Source of the DNA: an uncultured Alphaproteobacteria bacterium
GTDB taxonomy: Bacteria; Pseudomonadota; Alphaproteobacteria; RF32; CAG-239
DNA length: 33,660 bases
Assembly (NCBI GenBank): GCA_944390035.1
Contig: CALXOP010000094.1
Location: 1-33,660 of the forward strand
Direction: 5' to 3'
The notes under the pieces are model-generated. The model had not been told where the DNA came from, ran no database searches, and saw only the letters and a program-made list of their open reading frames with translations. Below are positions 6,967-15,193 of the stretch, in pieces. Numbering within the stretch: the first letter of the stretch is position 1; each line of letters opens with the position of its first letter. The position numbers and the translations under genes were made by a program.

Positions 6967-9477
6967 ATGGTGGATGAAACAAATTCTCAAGTGAATAGCA
7001 CAACAACGACTCCTGCTGATGACGGATATGAGTATGAATATATTGAGCTGGCAGAAGGGGAAGAGTTGCCTGAAGGTGCCGAATATGAGTATGAATATGT
7101 TGAAGTACCGGCTGATGAAGAGGAACCAACAAACCCTCAACCATATGTTCCGGCGGAGAGTGTTGCGTCAAATGAGGCTTATGTGCAACCAGAAGAGACA
7201 AATAATCATCTGCAAGAAGATATTCCGCAATTTTTACAAAATGATGCCGAGAATGTGGCAGAAAAAGTTGTGTATGAGCCGGTAAATGAGACACAGGCTC
7301 CGCAAGGTGAAATTGTTGAAGAACCTCATTTTGAAATTGAAACACCGTCGGGTGAGTGGAAAGATGATGATAATCTGCCAAAATTTGAAGACTTGGCTGA
7401 AAGTACGCCGGTTGATGATTTGAAAATGCCTGATTTTTTGAGCGAACCGCGTAGTGATAGTGCACGTTTGGATGATCTTTTGGATGATGATTCGCCATTG
7501 CCAAATATTAATGTCCAACCTGAAGATGAGCTCTCTGATGATGAATTTGAAAAAGAATTATTTGGAACGCCGGCGCCGGATTTGCATTTAGACGAGGAAC
7601 CAGAAAATGCTCAAAAAATGGGCAGTAGTTTGGCTGAGCAAAATGATTATGCGGCAAATGAAGCGGCGGGCTTGTCTGAAGAAGTTGTGACAGAACCACA
7701 GGGTATTGTTACTGAGCCTGTTGCGCCAGCACCTGAGCCGGTAGAAGAACCGGTTATGCCTGAGGCTGTTGCGCCAGCGCCTAAACCGGTAGAAGAACCA
7801 GTTATGCCTGAGGCTGTTGCGCCAGCAGCGGAACCGGTAGCAGAACCAGTTATGCCTGAGGCTGCTACGCCGGAACCTGAACCGGTAGCAGAACCTGTTA
7901 TGACTGAGGCTGTTGCGCCAACACCGGAACCGGTAGAAGAACCGGTTATGACTGAGGCTGTTGCGCCGGCACCGGAACCGGTAGAAGAACCAGTTATGCC
8001 TGAGGCTGTTGCGCCAGCACCGGAACCGGTAGCAGAACCGGTTATGACTGAGCCTGTTGCGCCAGCAGCGGAACCGGTAGCAGAACCGGTTATGCATGAA
8101 GCTGCTACGCCGGCACCGGAACCGGTAGAAGAACCAGTTATGCATGAGCCTGTTGCGCCAGCACCGGAACCGGTAGAAGAACCAGTTATGCCTGAAGCTG
8201 CTATGCCGGCACCTGAGCCGGTAGCAGAACCAGTTATGCCTGAGGCTGTTGCACTAGCACCTGAGCCAGTTGTGGAACCTGTTATGACAGAGGCTGTTGC
8301 TCCAGAGCAAAAGGTTCAAGAGGAGCCGCATTTGGCACAATCATCGATACGGGAAGAAATAGTCTCAGTCCAAGGTAAGGATGCTTTACCTCAAAGCCAA
8401 GACTATCAAATGCAGTCGGAAGAAAAAACACCGCAATCCGTTAAAGCCCCTCAAAATGAGCAAGTCAGCGTGTCCGGTTTGGCTGAAGAAAATATTCCGG
8501 TTATTACTGCGCCGGCGGCACATGCTCCGGTAGCGGAAACAACGCCTGCTCCGGCCTTTCAACAAACAGAGGAAATTCCGGTTGAAATTAAGGTTTATGA
8601 TATGAGCGATGATGAATATCAATCCTTATGCAATGTGGCTTTTCCTTTTAACAAAAATTCAGGTTTCAGAGGTTTTCAGGCTGATGAAAAAGTTTATAAT
8701 CTGGTGGTCGAGGATATTGATTATAATCTGCATGAGGAAAATGAGTGGAGCTTGATTATTTTTGATGATTATCGGGTACGCTTAAATCCTAATGAAAAAG
8801 AATTGGTTTTGCCCAAAGGTGATGATACCGTGCGTTATGCTAAAATTATGAAATCCGGCAAAACAAAGTTGGAGCTCTTTAATGAAGAAAAATATAATTT
8901 TATGGCTCCGACGGAAGATTTTGTAAAAATCCGCGGACATTATATTTACGGTAATATTGCCAATAACTCTAAACTCATTGTCAAAGATTTTGTAAATATT
9001 TCTTTAGGCGATAAATTAGGTAAGCAAATTACGTTTAACAAGCCGGTTTCGGGGCTGTTGACCGGACCGAAGGCTGCAAAACTTTATTTTAGCGATGTGC
9101 GGTCAGTGATTGTACCCAGTGCCAAACAAATGCACCAAGATGAGGAAAAAGAACGCTCAAAGGCAGCCAGATGGTATAGCGGCAGCAGTGATGACAAATG
9201 TTTTGAATTTGATACTAAATCGCAAATTACGGAATTTGTCGGTAATGATGCGTGCAAAATAATTCATGTTAATGTCGGAATTTCACACTATGGGTGGAAT
9301 ATTACGTTTAGTAATGGTTTGTTTATGAGCTTTAGAGACTTATTGGAATACCAAACCCGTTATGGGCAATTACCCGATAATTCCGGTGTTATTACTCACG
9401 GACAACAAACCTTAAAATTTGCTAATGTCGAAAAAATTATAATTTATGAGGCAGCGCAATATTTTACTTACGGTTAA
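6967..9477 (+). CDS. Large acidic Pro/Glu-repeat protein of unknown function, 836 aa
   Basis: I do not recognise this gene. It starts at ATG 6967 with AAGGA 8 nt upstream. There is no signal peptide or membrane segment, so it is probably cytoplasmic. The N terminus has two copies of a YEYEY motif (near residues 19-40). Residues ~40-250 are acidic and low-complexity. Residues 252-443 are twelve 16-residue repeats with consensus VAPAPEPVEEPVMPEA. Residues ~535-836 form a more ordered, aromatic-rich region with hints of two related beta-rich halves (NEWSLIIFDDYRVRL and YGWNITFSNGLFMSF). The layout suggests a long disordered tether plus a C-terminal binding domain, as in scaffold or polar-organising proteins, but no homology supports a role. 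It is monocistronic between two terminators. Confidence 0.8.
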   Translation: MVDETNSQVNSTTTTPADDGYEYEYIELAEGEELPEGAEYEYEYVEVPADEEEPTNPQPYVPAESVASNEAYVQPEETNNHLQEDIPQFLQNDAENVAEKVVYEPVNETQAPQGEIVEEPHFEIETPSGEWKDDDNLPKFEDLAESTPVDDLKMPDFLSEPRSDSARLDDLLDDDSPLPNINVQPEDELSDDEFEKELFGTPAPDLHLDEEPENAQKMGSSLAEQNDYAANEAAGLSEEVVTEPQGIVTEPVAPAPEPVEEPVMPEAVAPAPKPVEEPVMPEAVAPAAEPVAEPVMPEAATPEPEPVAEPVMTEAVAPTPEPVEEPVMTEAVAPAPEPVEEPVMPEAVAPAPEPVAEPVMTEPVAPAAEPVAEPVMHEAATPAPEPVEEPVMHEPVAPAPEPVEEPVMPEAAMPAPEPVAEPVMPEAVALAPEPVVEPVMTEAVAPEQKVQEEPHLAQSSIREEIVSVQGKDALPQSQDYQMQSEEKTPQSVKAPQNEQVSVSGLAEENIPVITAPAAHAPVAETTPAPAFQQTEEIPVEIKVYDMSDDEYQSLCNVAFPFNKNSGFRGFQADEKVYNLVVEDIDYNLHEENEWSLIIFDDYRVRLNPNEKELVLPKGDDTVRYAKIMKSGKTKLELFNEEKYNFMAPTEDFVKIRGHYIYGNIANNSKLIVKDFVNISLGDKLGKQITFNKPVSGLLTGPKAAKLYFSDVRSVIVPSAKQMHQDEEKERSKAARWYSGSSDDKCFEFDTKSQITEFVGNDACKIIHVNVGISHYGWNITFSNGLFMSFRDLLEYQTRYGQLPDNSGVITHGQQTLKFANVEKIIIYEAAQYFTYG
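7720..8295 (+). repeat. Twelve 48-bp coding tandem repeats
   Basis: Twelve consecutive 16-codon units, in frame with no indels, start at the GTT at 7720. Units vary mainly at three sites: E/A in VEEP or VAEP, P/T/H before the last acidic residue, and A/P at the unit end. Variants recur in non-adjacent units, which suggests past unit shuffling or copy-number change. Confidence 0.93.
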
Positions 9478-9508
9478 AAATAAACCCCGCTCGTCGGGGC
9501 TTATTTTT
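9476..9508. terminator. Bidirectional terminator between convergent genes
   Basis: A 14-nt arm pair (9476-9489 with 9495-9508), GC-rich at the tip with A/T-rich flanks, has one A/C mismatch. It serves the repeat protein on plus and the lipoprotein on minus; the lipoprotein stop codon at 9507-9509 overlaps the stem. Confidence 0.88.
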
Positions 9509-10346
9509 ACTTATGTAATGGGAAAATCTGAACACCTTGGCTGGTAGATACTTCTTCTTCGGTGATGCTTTCCGTAACGGCTGAGCCTTTGAGAATTGAA
9601 CTTACTTGTTTGCCGGTGCTCTTGGGCTGAGTGAGCTCAGGAGAAAGCGGGTAGGCGTCTTTGGGCAAACGCAGCAACATATAGCCGGAGCCGCCGCCGT
9701 AGGCCGGACCGGAGAAACCAATCGAATAGTAACCGCCGATAAAGCCAAAGTCTAAATCAATATAGTCAATCGCAAATAGGGTTTTTATGGTGGTTTGACC
9801 AATGGTGGTCATTTTGCAGCTGTATCCCGAATCTTCCAAAATGATGTTGTTGACGTTTTTAACATACATCAAACTTTGGGCAGGGGTGCAATCTGGGGTT
9901 TGACCATTGTAGGTAACATTGTAGTTTAAGATTAAGCCTAATTGTGTGTTGCCTTTGCCAACCGAAACATCAGTGATTTTAACCGAATCTATATAGGCAT
10001 AGGCCGGCGTAATGCCAACCGTAATCGGCATGGTGACAAAAGACTCGGTACAAGTGTGGCTGCCGGGGTTGGCGGCGCAAACAAGGGCGGTTTTGTGATT
10101 ATTATTGTCAAATAAGTGTAGTAAGCTGTTGTAGATGTATTCGCGCGACATAGAGAGTTTGGCGGCGGCACATTGTTTGCTGCGGCAGACAACTACTGAG
10201 TTTGGGGCTTGAAGTTGACCGTTATATGCCGGACCGTTGTAACTTCTGGTCGGATGCGTCATAAAGCCAAAAGTATCTTGAAATGAACATCCCGCTAACA
10301 TGAGCGCCGTAAGGCAAGGCAAAACTGTATATCTTAACTTGAACAC
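9507..10346 (-). CDS. Putative lipoprotein of unknown function, 279 aa
   Basis: The N terminus is a type II signal peptide: a basic start, a hydrophobic core and the lipobox LAGC at residues 17-20, so C20 would be lipidated and the protein envelope-anchored. The mature part has paired cysteines (VVCRSKQC, TPDC, YSC) and a Gly/Tyr-rich segment near residues 200-220 (FGFIGGYYSIGFSGPAYGGG). I recognise no domain. It has its own transcript, divergent from the nuclease gene. Membrane attachment is well supported; function is unknown. Confidence 0.75.
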   Translation of the reverse strand: MFKLRYTVLPCLTALMLAGCSFQDTFGFMTHPTRSYNGPAYNGQLQAPNSVVVCRSKQCAAAKLSMSREYIYNSLLHLFDNNNHKTALVCAANPGSHTCTESFVTMPITVGITPAYAYIDSVKITDVSVGKGNTQLGLILNYNVTYNGQTPDCTPAQSLMYVKNVNNIILEDSGYSCKMTTIGQTTIKTLFAIDYIDLDFGFIGGYYSIGFSGPAYGGGSGYMLLRLPKDAYPLSPELTQPKSTGKQVSSILKGSAVTESITEEEVSTSQGVQIFPLHK

Positions 10347-10484
10347 GATTATTAAACCTTATTTGACATCTGTTAATTTATTCGTATCATAAGACAAAGT
10401 TTGAGAAACAACAAAGTTTTTTTTTAGGTTATTCAGCGGATTTTGTGTTTTAGAATCGGCAATATGTTTCTGATTGAGGAAAGT

Positions 10485-10943
10485 ATGAGATTTTTGATTT
10501 TGGTCGGATTATGGTTGATTTCTGCTCATGCATGGGCTGCGGATGTTAAGGTTACTGATGGGGATAGTTTGGTGATGCAAGGCAAGAGAATTCGTTTGCA
10601 AGGTATAGATGCCCCTGAATATAACCAGACTTGCGGTGATAAAGACGGTTTTGACTACCCTTGCGGACAAAGAGCTCTTGAATTTATGCGCCGTTTGGTT
10701 AGGGGCAAAAAAGTGTCTTGCAACAAAATAGCAACCGATATTTATAAGCGTGATTTGTCGGAATGCTTTGCAAATGGTGAAAATATTAATCTTAAAATGC
10801 TTGCAAACGGCTGGGCGGTGGTGTATCGTACAGATAACCCAGAATACATAAAGGCTCAAAATCAGGCCAAAAAGGCAAAAAAAGGCTTGTGGCAGGGAAA
10901 ATTTATGACCCCGGAGCTCTATAGAATTTTAATGAAACACTAA
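10485..10943 (+). CDS. Secreted thermonuclease-like (SNase-fold) nuclease
   Basis: A 152-residue protein of the staphylococcal nuclease family, a Ca-dependent phosphodiesterase that cleaves DNA and RNA. The signal peptide is residues 1-18 (cut after AWA). SNase features are present: D25-G-D27, R37 in RIRLQGIDAPE, D42, E45 and R89 in YKRDLSEC, which correspond to the catalytic Arg, Glu and Arg and the metal-binding Asp residues. NINLKMLANGWAVVY and AKKGLW match the C-terminal half. Four cysteines could form disulfides. I chose ATG 10485 because GAGGA lies 7 nt before it and the signal peptide begins there; an in-frame start at 10443 would only add a polar leader. Probably nutrient scavenging or extracellular DNA turnover (inference). 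Confidence 0.9.
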   Translation: MRFLILVGLWLISAHAWAADVKVTDGDSLVMQGKRIRLQGIDAPEYNQTCGDKDGFDYPCGQRALEFMRRLVRGKKVSCNKIATDIYKRDLSECFANGENINLKMLANGWAVVYRTDNPEYIKAQNQAKKAKKGLWQGKFMTPELYRILMKH

Positions 10944-10965
10944 AATCTGCCAAAAAGTGGATTTT
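10942..10965 (+). terminator. Possible weak terminator after the nuclease gene
   Basis: AAAAT (10942-10946) and CCA (10950-10952) pair with TGG and ATTTT (10958-10965), with a 3-nt bulge. It is low in GC and therefore weak. It sits directly between the nuclease stop codon and the rplU promoter. Confidence 0.35.
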
Positions 10966-10979
10966 TCAACAGATTCTTG

Positions 10980-11007
10980 TTGACAGAGCCGAAAAGTTAT
11001 GTATAGT
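10980..11007 (+). promoter_or_regulatory. Sigma-70 promoter for rplU-rpmA
   Basis: TTGACA (10980-10985) and TATAGT (11002-11007) are separated by 16 nt. The expected start near 11014 leaves a ~43-nt leader before rplU, with SD AGGTGA just ahead of the ATG. It is the best consensus promoter on the plus strand here. Confidence 0.75.
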
Positions 11008-11056
11008 GCAAAACAACGTTTTATGTTTAAAATAACGAAATTTTAGGTGAATAAAA

Positions 11057-11359
11057 ATGTACGCAGTAATTAAATCTGGCGGAAAGCAATACAAAGTTTC
11101 AACTGGTGATGTTGTTAAACTCGAGAAACTCGCCGCCGAAGAAGGTAAAGAAGTCGTTTTTAACGAAGTTTTGGCTCTTGATGATGTTATCGGTACTCCT
11201 TTGGTTGCCGGTGCCAGCGTTAAAGCTCAGGTTTTAAAACAAACCAGAGATGATAAAATCATTGTTTTCAAAAAGAAAAGAAGACAAAATTATCGTCGTA
11301 AAAACGGTCACAGACAGAGCATCACTCTGGTTAAAATTACCGATATCCTTGGTAAATAG
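11057..11359 (+). CDS. rplU: 50S ribosomal protein L21
   Basis: A 100-residue protein starting [14 protein letters not shown], the invariant L21 N terminus, with the conserved C-terminal block [16 protein letters not shown] that binds 23S rRNA. L21 is an early assembly protein of the large subunit. It heads the rplU-rpmA operon, with a strong promoter upstream and rpmA 23 bp downstream. Length is typical for a minimal L21. Confidence 0.98.
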   Translation: MYAVIKSGGKQYKVSTGDVVKLEKLAAEEGKEVVFNEVLALDDVIGTPLVAGASVKAQVLKQTRDDKIIVFKKKRRQNYRRKNGHRQSITLVKITDILGK

Positions 11360-11382
11360 TTTTAGTTTTAGGAGATTAAGTC

Positions 11383-11637
11383 ATGGCACATAAGAAGTCA
11401 GGCGGTAGTTCTAATAACGGACGTGATTCCGAAGGACGCCGTTTAGGTTTGAAAAAAAGCGGTGGTCAAGCCGTTATCCCCGGCAACATTATTGTTCGTC
11501 AACGCGGTACAAAATATCATCCGGGTGAAAATGTTGGCTTGGGTAAAGATCATACCATCTTTGCTACTGCTGAAGGTAAAGTTGAATTCAGCAAAAAAGC
11601 CGGTGATAAAACAGTTGTTTCTGTTGTTACCGAATAA
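11383..11637 (+). CDS. rpmA: 50S ribosomal protein L27
   Basis: An 84-residue protein with the L27 signature [18 protein letters not shown] followed by [15 protein letters not shown]. The N-terminal tail reaches the peptidyl-transferase centre. The sequence starts directly with the functional MAHKK form, so no N-terminal prepeptide needing cleavage (the Firmicutes type) is present. RBS GGAGA lies 8 nt before the ATG. Confidence 0.98.
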   Translation: MAHKKSGGSSNNGRDSEGRRLGLKKSGGQAVIPGNIIVRQRGTKYHPGENVGLGKDHTIFATAEGKVEFSKKAGDKTVVSVVTE

Positions 11638-11661
11638 TTGTTGAAGAAATTCAATCGGTGG

Positions 11662-11682
11662 AGGGGGTGTTTATCATCCCCT
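11662..11682 (+). terminator. Probable terminator between rpmA and obgE
   Basis: An 8-bp stem (11662-11669 with 11675-11682, one G-T wobble) and a 5-nt loop are followed by the T-rich TTACTTTTCTT. It may attenuate read-through into obgE. Confidence 0.6.
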
Positions 11683-11722
11683 TTACTTTTCTTAAAATAT
11701 TGTTATTTTATATTTCTCATGA

Positions 11723-12802
<1,080 letters not shown>

Positions 12803-12833
12803 GGGATAACTATTTTTTTTAAGGAGTGAAGAC

Positions 12834-13205
12834 GTGGCAAAAGCAGCTGCAAAACAAACCGAAGTAAAAGACGAAGATAAAGTTTTGGAAATTATTGAAA
12901 AAACTTTGGAAGATAATAAAGCGGAAGATGTGGTGGTGATTGACCTAAAGGGCAAAACCTCAATCGCTAATCAAATGGTGGTTGCCAGCGGTACCTCACA
13001 ACGCCATGTGGCGGCTTTGGCTGAAAAAGTTCAAGAAAATTTGAAGGCGGCAGGTTTTCCTTCAACGTCTGAAGGCGAAGAAAAAGCCGATTGGGTTTTG
13101 ATTGATGCGTTTGATGTGATTGTTCATATCTTTAAGCCGGAAGTTAGAGCTTTTTATAGTTTGGAAAAAATGTGGTCGGCGATTAAGCCTCGTTCCGGTG
13201 AATAA
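12834..13205 (+). CDS. rsfS: Ribosomal silencing factor RsfS (Iojap/YbeB)
   Basis: RsfS binds L14 and blocks joining of the 30S and 50S subunits when nutrients are low. The 123-residue protein has the family core: DVVVIDLKGKTSIANQMVV, ASGTSQRHVAALAE, and the C-terminal WVLIDAFDVIVHIF with FYSLEKMW. The first ~15 residues are a basic extension (MAKAAAKQTEVK). The start is GTG 12834, chosen for the SD AAGGAG 10 nt upstream. It is followed by a strong terminator, so it is the end of the obgE-rsfS transcript and rlmH is not co-transcribed with it. Confidence 0.95.
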   Translation: MAKAAAKQTEVKDEDKVLEIIEKTLEDNKAEDVVVIDLKGKTSIANQMVVASGTSQRHVAALAEKVQENLKAAGFPSTSEGEEKADWVLIDAFDVIVHIFKPEVRAFYSLEKMWSAIKPRSGE

Positions 13206-13208
13206 TTA

Positions 13209-13250
13209 AAAACCCTTGGAAAGTGAAATTTCCAAGGGTTTTGTTTTTTT
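13209..13250. terminator. Strong terminator after rsfS, shared with convergent gene
   Basis: A perfect 14-bp stem (13209-13222 with 13229-13242) and 6-nt loop are followed by G and eight T. The opposite arm has an A/T-rich flank too, so it may also stop the minus-strand gene ending at 13254. Confidence 0.9.
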
Positions 13251-13253
13251 TGC

Positions 13254-13592
13254 TTATTCAAAAAATCTTCTGTCAACCAGGTAGAGTTGGTTGCTTCTAA
13301 GTTTTATGAAGTAGTAGCCTTCGGAGGCCGCGTAAATCCAGCCTTTGATGTCGATGCCAAATTCCGGTAGGCTGAAACGGTCAAATTTGACTGATTCTTT
13401 GTTGACCGGATAGTCAAACGTTAGATTTAGAAAGTCAAGGGCTTGTCGGAAAGTGTCAATCGGTTGTTCACTTTGCGTTACCAGTAAACTCGGTTTCATC
13501 ACTTTTTCATTTTCGCCCAAAGATTCAAACTGCAAATCATTTTGAGCTAAGTAGGCTTGAATCTTGTTTTTGATTTCTGATTTTGTTTCCAT
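13254..13592 (-). CDS. Hypothetical protein, 112 aa, downstream of HAD-like gene
   Basis: I do not recognise this protein. ATG 13592 begins METKSEIKNKIQAYL. An upstream in-frame TTG (13631) would overlap the HAD-like gene and is less likely. No signal peptide or membrane helix is visible. The N-terminal ~25 residues look helical; the C-terminal half is mixed and ends GYYFIKLRSNQLYLVDRRFF. It lies 8 bp after the HAD-like gene on the same strand, so the two are almost surely co-transcribed. No Shine-Dalgarno is visible; the leader is A/T-rich, unlike neighbouring housekeeping genes. It may act together with the HAD protein, but that is only context. Confidence 0.65.
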   Translation of the reverse strand: METKSEIKNKIQAYLAQNDLQFESLGENEKVMKPSLLVTQSEQPIDTFRQALDFLNLTFDYPVNKESVKFDRFSLPEFGIDIKGWIYAASEGYYFIKLRSNQLYLVDRRFFE

Positions 13593-13600
13593 AATAATTG

Positions 13601-14080
13601 TTATTTGAGAGGGTTTATTGTTTCTATCCAATTACAGATTTTGCAGAAGGTATCATGTTTGATGCCGTCAAAAGTGTCGGTACGGAAATAGTTTAAATTT
13701 TCGTGTTCATACCACATAAACTCGTCGTCTAATATCAGGTGATATTGGACGTCGTATTTTTGCAAGATGTTTTTTACATAATCCTGACGATTGGTGCGAA
13801 CAGGAATAATCGGTTCTTGCGGGTGAAGCTCCAAATTATAAACGCCATATTCTTGTTCAAACATGGTTTTGAGCTCTGCTTTGCTGTAAGACCCAGGGGT
13901 CGATGATATCGGAATAAAATATGCCGGTAAATTTGCCCGCCAGGCAAAATAGGAGAGTATCCTAATCATGGAGTGGCTAAAAGGGGCAATTTGCCGCCGG
14001 TTATAATTTGGCAGCCATTCGGCATAGGTTTTTACGACACCGTCATAGTCAATAAACATATAAATATGAGATGTATCCAT
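13601..14080 (-). CDS. HAD-superfamily protein resembling Swiss-Army-Knife RNA-repair HAD domain
   Basis: A 159-residue single-domain protein with HAD phosphatase motifs. Motif I is FIDYDGVV with D11 and D13; motif II is PISSTPG with S59/S60; a likely Arg of motif III is R95; motif IV is LILDDE with D118 and D119. Spacing and length best match the HAD_SAK family, small phosphatases found fused to or near RNA-repair enzymes, which could remove 3' or 5' phosphates from nucleic acid or nucleotides. No ligase or kinase partner lies here, so the substrate is unknown. It is first of a two-gene minus-strand unit with a near-consensus promoter at 14122-14150. No Shine-Dalgarno is seen. HAD fold likely; the subfamily is tentative. 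Confidence 0.65.
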   Translation of the reverse strand: MDTSHIYMFIDYDGVVKTYAEWLPNYNRRQIAPFSHSMIRILSYFAWRANLPAYFIPISSTPGSYSKAELKTMFEQEYGVYNLELHPQEPIIPVRTNRQDYVKNILQKYDVQYHLILDDEFMWYEHENLNYFRTDTFDGIKHDTFCKICNWIETINPLK

Positions 14081-14121
14081 AAAAATAGGGTTTTGATGAT
14101 TAATAATATTTATTTGCGCTT

Positions 14122-14150
14122 AATGTATCGGCTTACTCTTAAAATGTCAA
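14122..14150 (-). promoter_or_regulatory. Sigma-70 promoter for the HAD-like two-gene unit
   Basis: On the minus strand TTGACA (14150-14145) and TACATT (14127-14122) are separated by 17 nt. Transcription would begin near 14115, giving a ~35-nt A/T-rich leader before the ATG at 14080. Confidence 0.65.
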
Positions 14151-14212
14151 TCTTTTAGAAGAGGCTTGTTTTTGGGAAAATATTTGTTAGAGTAATGGGC
14201 AAGGAGAAAAAC

Positions 14213-14653
14213 ATGAAGATACATATTATTGCCATTGGGAAATGCAAAAAAAATTCACCTGAAGCGCAAATTATTGATGAATATGTGAAGCGTTCCGGTT
14301 GGGATATTGTGATTAAAGAAAAAGATAACGCCACCCAAGAAGAGGAGGCTAAGTTTTTGCAATCTTCCATTCCGCAAGGGGCAAAAGTGGTGGTGTTGGA
14401 CGAACGAGGTGAAAATATCAAGAGTTTGGAGCTGGCGCACAGGATTGAAAACTGGATGCTGAACGGTTGTTCGGATATTTGTTTTCTTATCGGTGGGGCG
14501 GACGGACATTTGCAATCGACTCGTGATAAGGCTGACTTAGTACTCTCTTTTGGTAAACTTACTTTGCCGCATATGCTCATGCGGGCGGTGTTGGCTGAGC
14601 AAATTTATCGGATTCAGACAATTATCAATCATCATCCGTATCATAGAGAATAA
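14213..14653 (+). CDS. rlmH: 23S rRNA (pseudouridine-1915 N3)-methyltransferase RlmH
   Basis: RlmH is a SPOUT methyltransferase that uses S-adenosylmethionine to methylate pseudouridine 1915 in helix 69 of 23S rRNA on the 70S ribosome. The 146-residue protein starts MKIHIIAIGK and carries FLIGGADGH, the AdoMet-binding knot loop, then LTLPHMLMRAVLAEQIYR and the conserved C terminus HHPYHRE. ATG 14213 is chosen because AAGGAG lies 7 nt upstream; an ATG at 14195 would include the ribosome site. In many proteobacteria rlmH directly follows rsfS; here two minus-strand genes lie between them. Confidence 0.97.
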   Translation: MKIHIIAIGKCKKNSPEAQIIDEYVKRSGWDIVIKEKDNATQEEEAKFLQSSIPQGAKVVVLDERGENIKSLELAHRIENWMLNGCSDICFLIGGADGHLQSTRDKADLVLSFGKLTLPHMLMRAVLAEQIYRIQTIINHHPYHRE

Positions 14654-14655
14654 AA

Positions 14656-14677
14656 AAGCGGTCTAAACAGACCGCTT
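14656..14677 (-). terminator. Terminator for the minus-strand gene at 14696-15100
   Basis: A 9-bp GC-rich stem (14656-14664 with 14669-14677) and 4-nt loop. Read on the minus strand, it is followed by a run of T; on the plus strand there is no T-run. It begins 3 nt after the rlmH stop codon. Confidence 0.8.
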
Positions 14678-14695
14678 GGGGAAGAAGGACGATAT

Positions 14696-15100
14696 TTAAC
14701 GGTATTGTGCCGTAATCTCGCCGTTCTCAATTTTTTTGATTTCTGCCACACCTCTGCGGTAGTGGTTGGTTACTTGATAGACACGGCCATCAAGTACGAA
14801 CATTTTGTTTTCAGCAATCGCCAGAACCGTGTTAGGGTCAGCTTCCGTCACATATAGCATGTATGGCAAGGTGTCCTTTCCATTCTCACGGCGGAGTTTG
14901 GTTACTGCCAAATTTTCTCTTTCCTGTACTGCTTTGAATATTTCAAAAGCAGTTTCGAGGTTTTTTACCTCTTCCGGAAAAATGTGAATTGGCTGCACTG
15001 TGATAGGTTGTTTCTTGGCAAGTGCCACAGTGTTGTTTCTTACCTGCTCTTTAAGAGCGTTAAATAACTCTCCGGCTTCGATGTTTACTTTTGTTTTCAT
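14696..15100 (-). CDS. Hypothetical protein, 134 aa
   Basis: I do not recognise this protein. It begins MKTKVNIEAGELFNALKEQV, has no signal peptide or membrane segment, and combines a helical N-terminal half with a beta-rich C-terminal half (LPYMLYVTEAD, NKMFVLDGRVYQVTNHYRRG). It lies between rlmH and uvrB on the uvrB strand but has its own promoter and terminator. The leader is A/T-rich with no Shine-Dalgarno, like the HAD-like unit across rlmH. An accessory gene is likely. Confidence 0.65.
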   Translation of the reverse strand: MKTKVNIEAGELFNALKEQVRNNTVALAKKQPITVQPIHIFPEEVKNLETAFEIFKAVQERENLAVTKLRRENGKDTLPYMLYVTEADPNTVLAIAENKMFVLDGRVYQVTNHYRRGVAEIKKIENGEITAQYR

Positions 15101-15124
15101 AATAGTAATTTTTTTAAGTTTATA

Positions 15125-15153
15125 AAAATAGAAAATTTAGCTTATTATGTCAA
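15125..15153 (-). promoter_or_regulatory. Sigma-70 promoter for the 134-aa hypothetical gene
   Basis: On the minus strand TTGACA (15153-15148) and TATTTT (15130-15125) are 17 nt apart. A second possible pair lies just upstream (TTGACT at 15171-15166 with CATAAT at 15149-15144, spacer 16). The first would give a leader of only ~18 nt. Confidence 0.55.
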
Positions 15154-15193
15154 ATTTATGTCTAAAGTCAAGAGAGAATAGTAAAAAAATTTT

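Noticed and set aside
6938..7504. Minus-strand His-rich ORF of 188 codons
   Set aside because: The His/Leu-rich composition arises from antisense reading of GAT/GAA-rich acidic codons of the large repeat protein.
7588..8145. Long minus-strand ORF (185 codons) with a repetitive Arg/Phe/Cys-rich product
   Set aside because: It is the antisense shadow of the twelve 48-bp coding repeats; the open frame is a by-product of the repeat and there is no ribosome site or independent coding signal.
7720..8295. CRISPR array
   Set aside because: Repeats are contiguous, in frame and coding, with no unique spacers between constant units.
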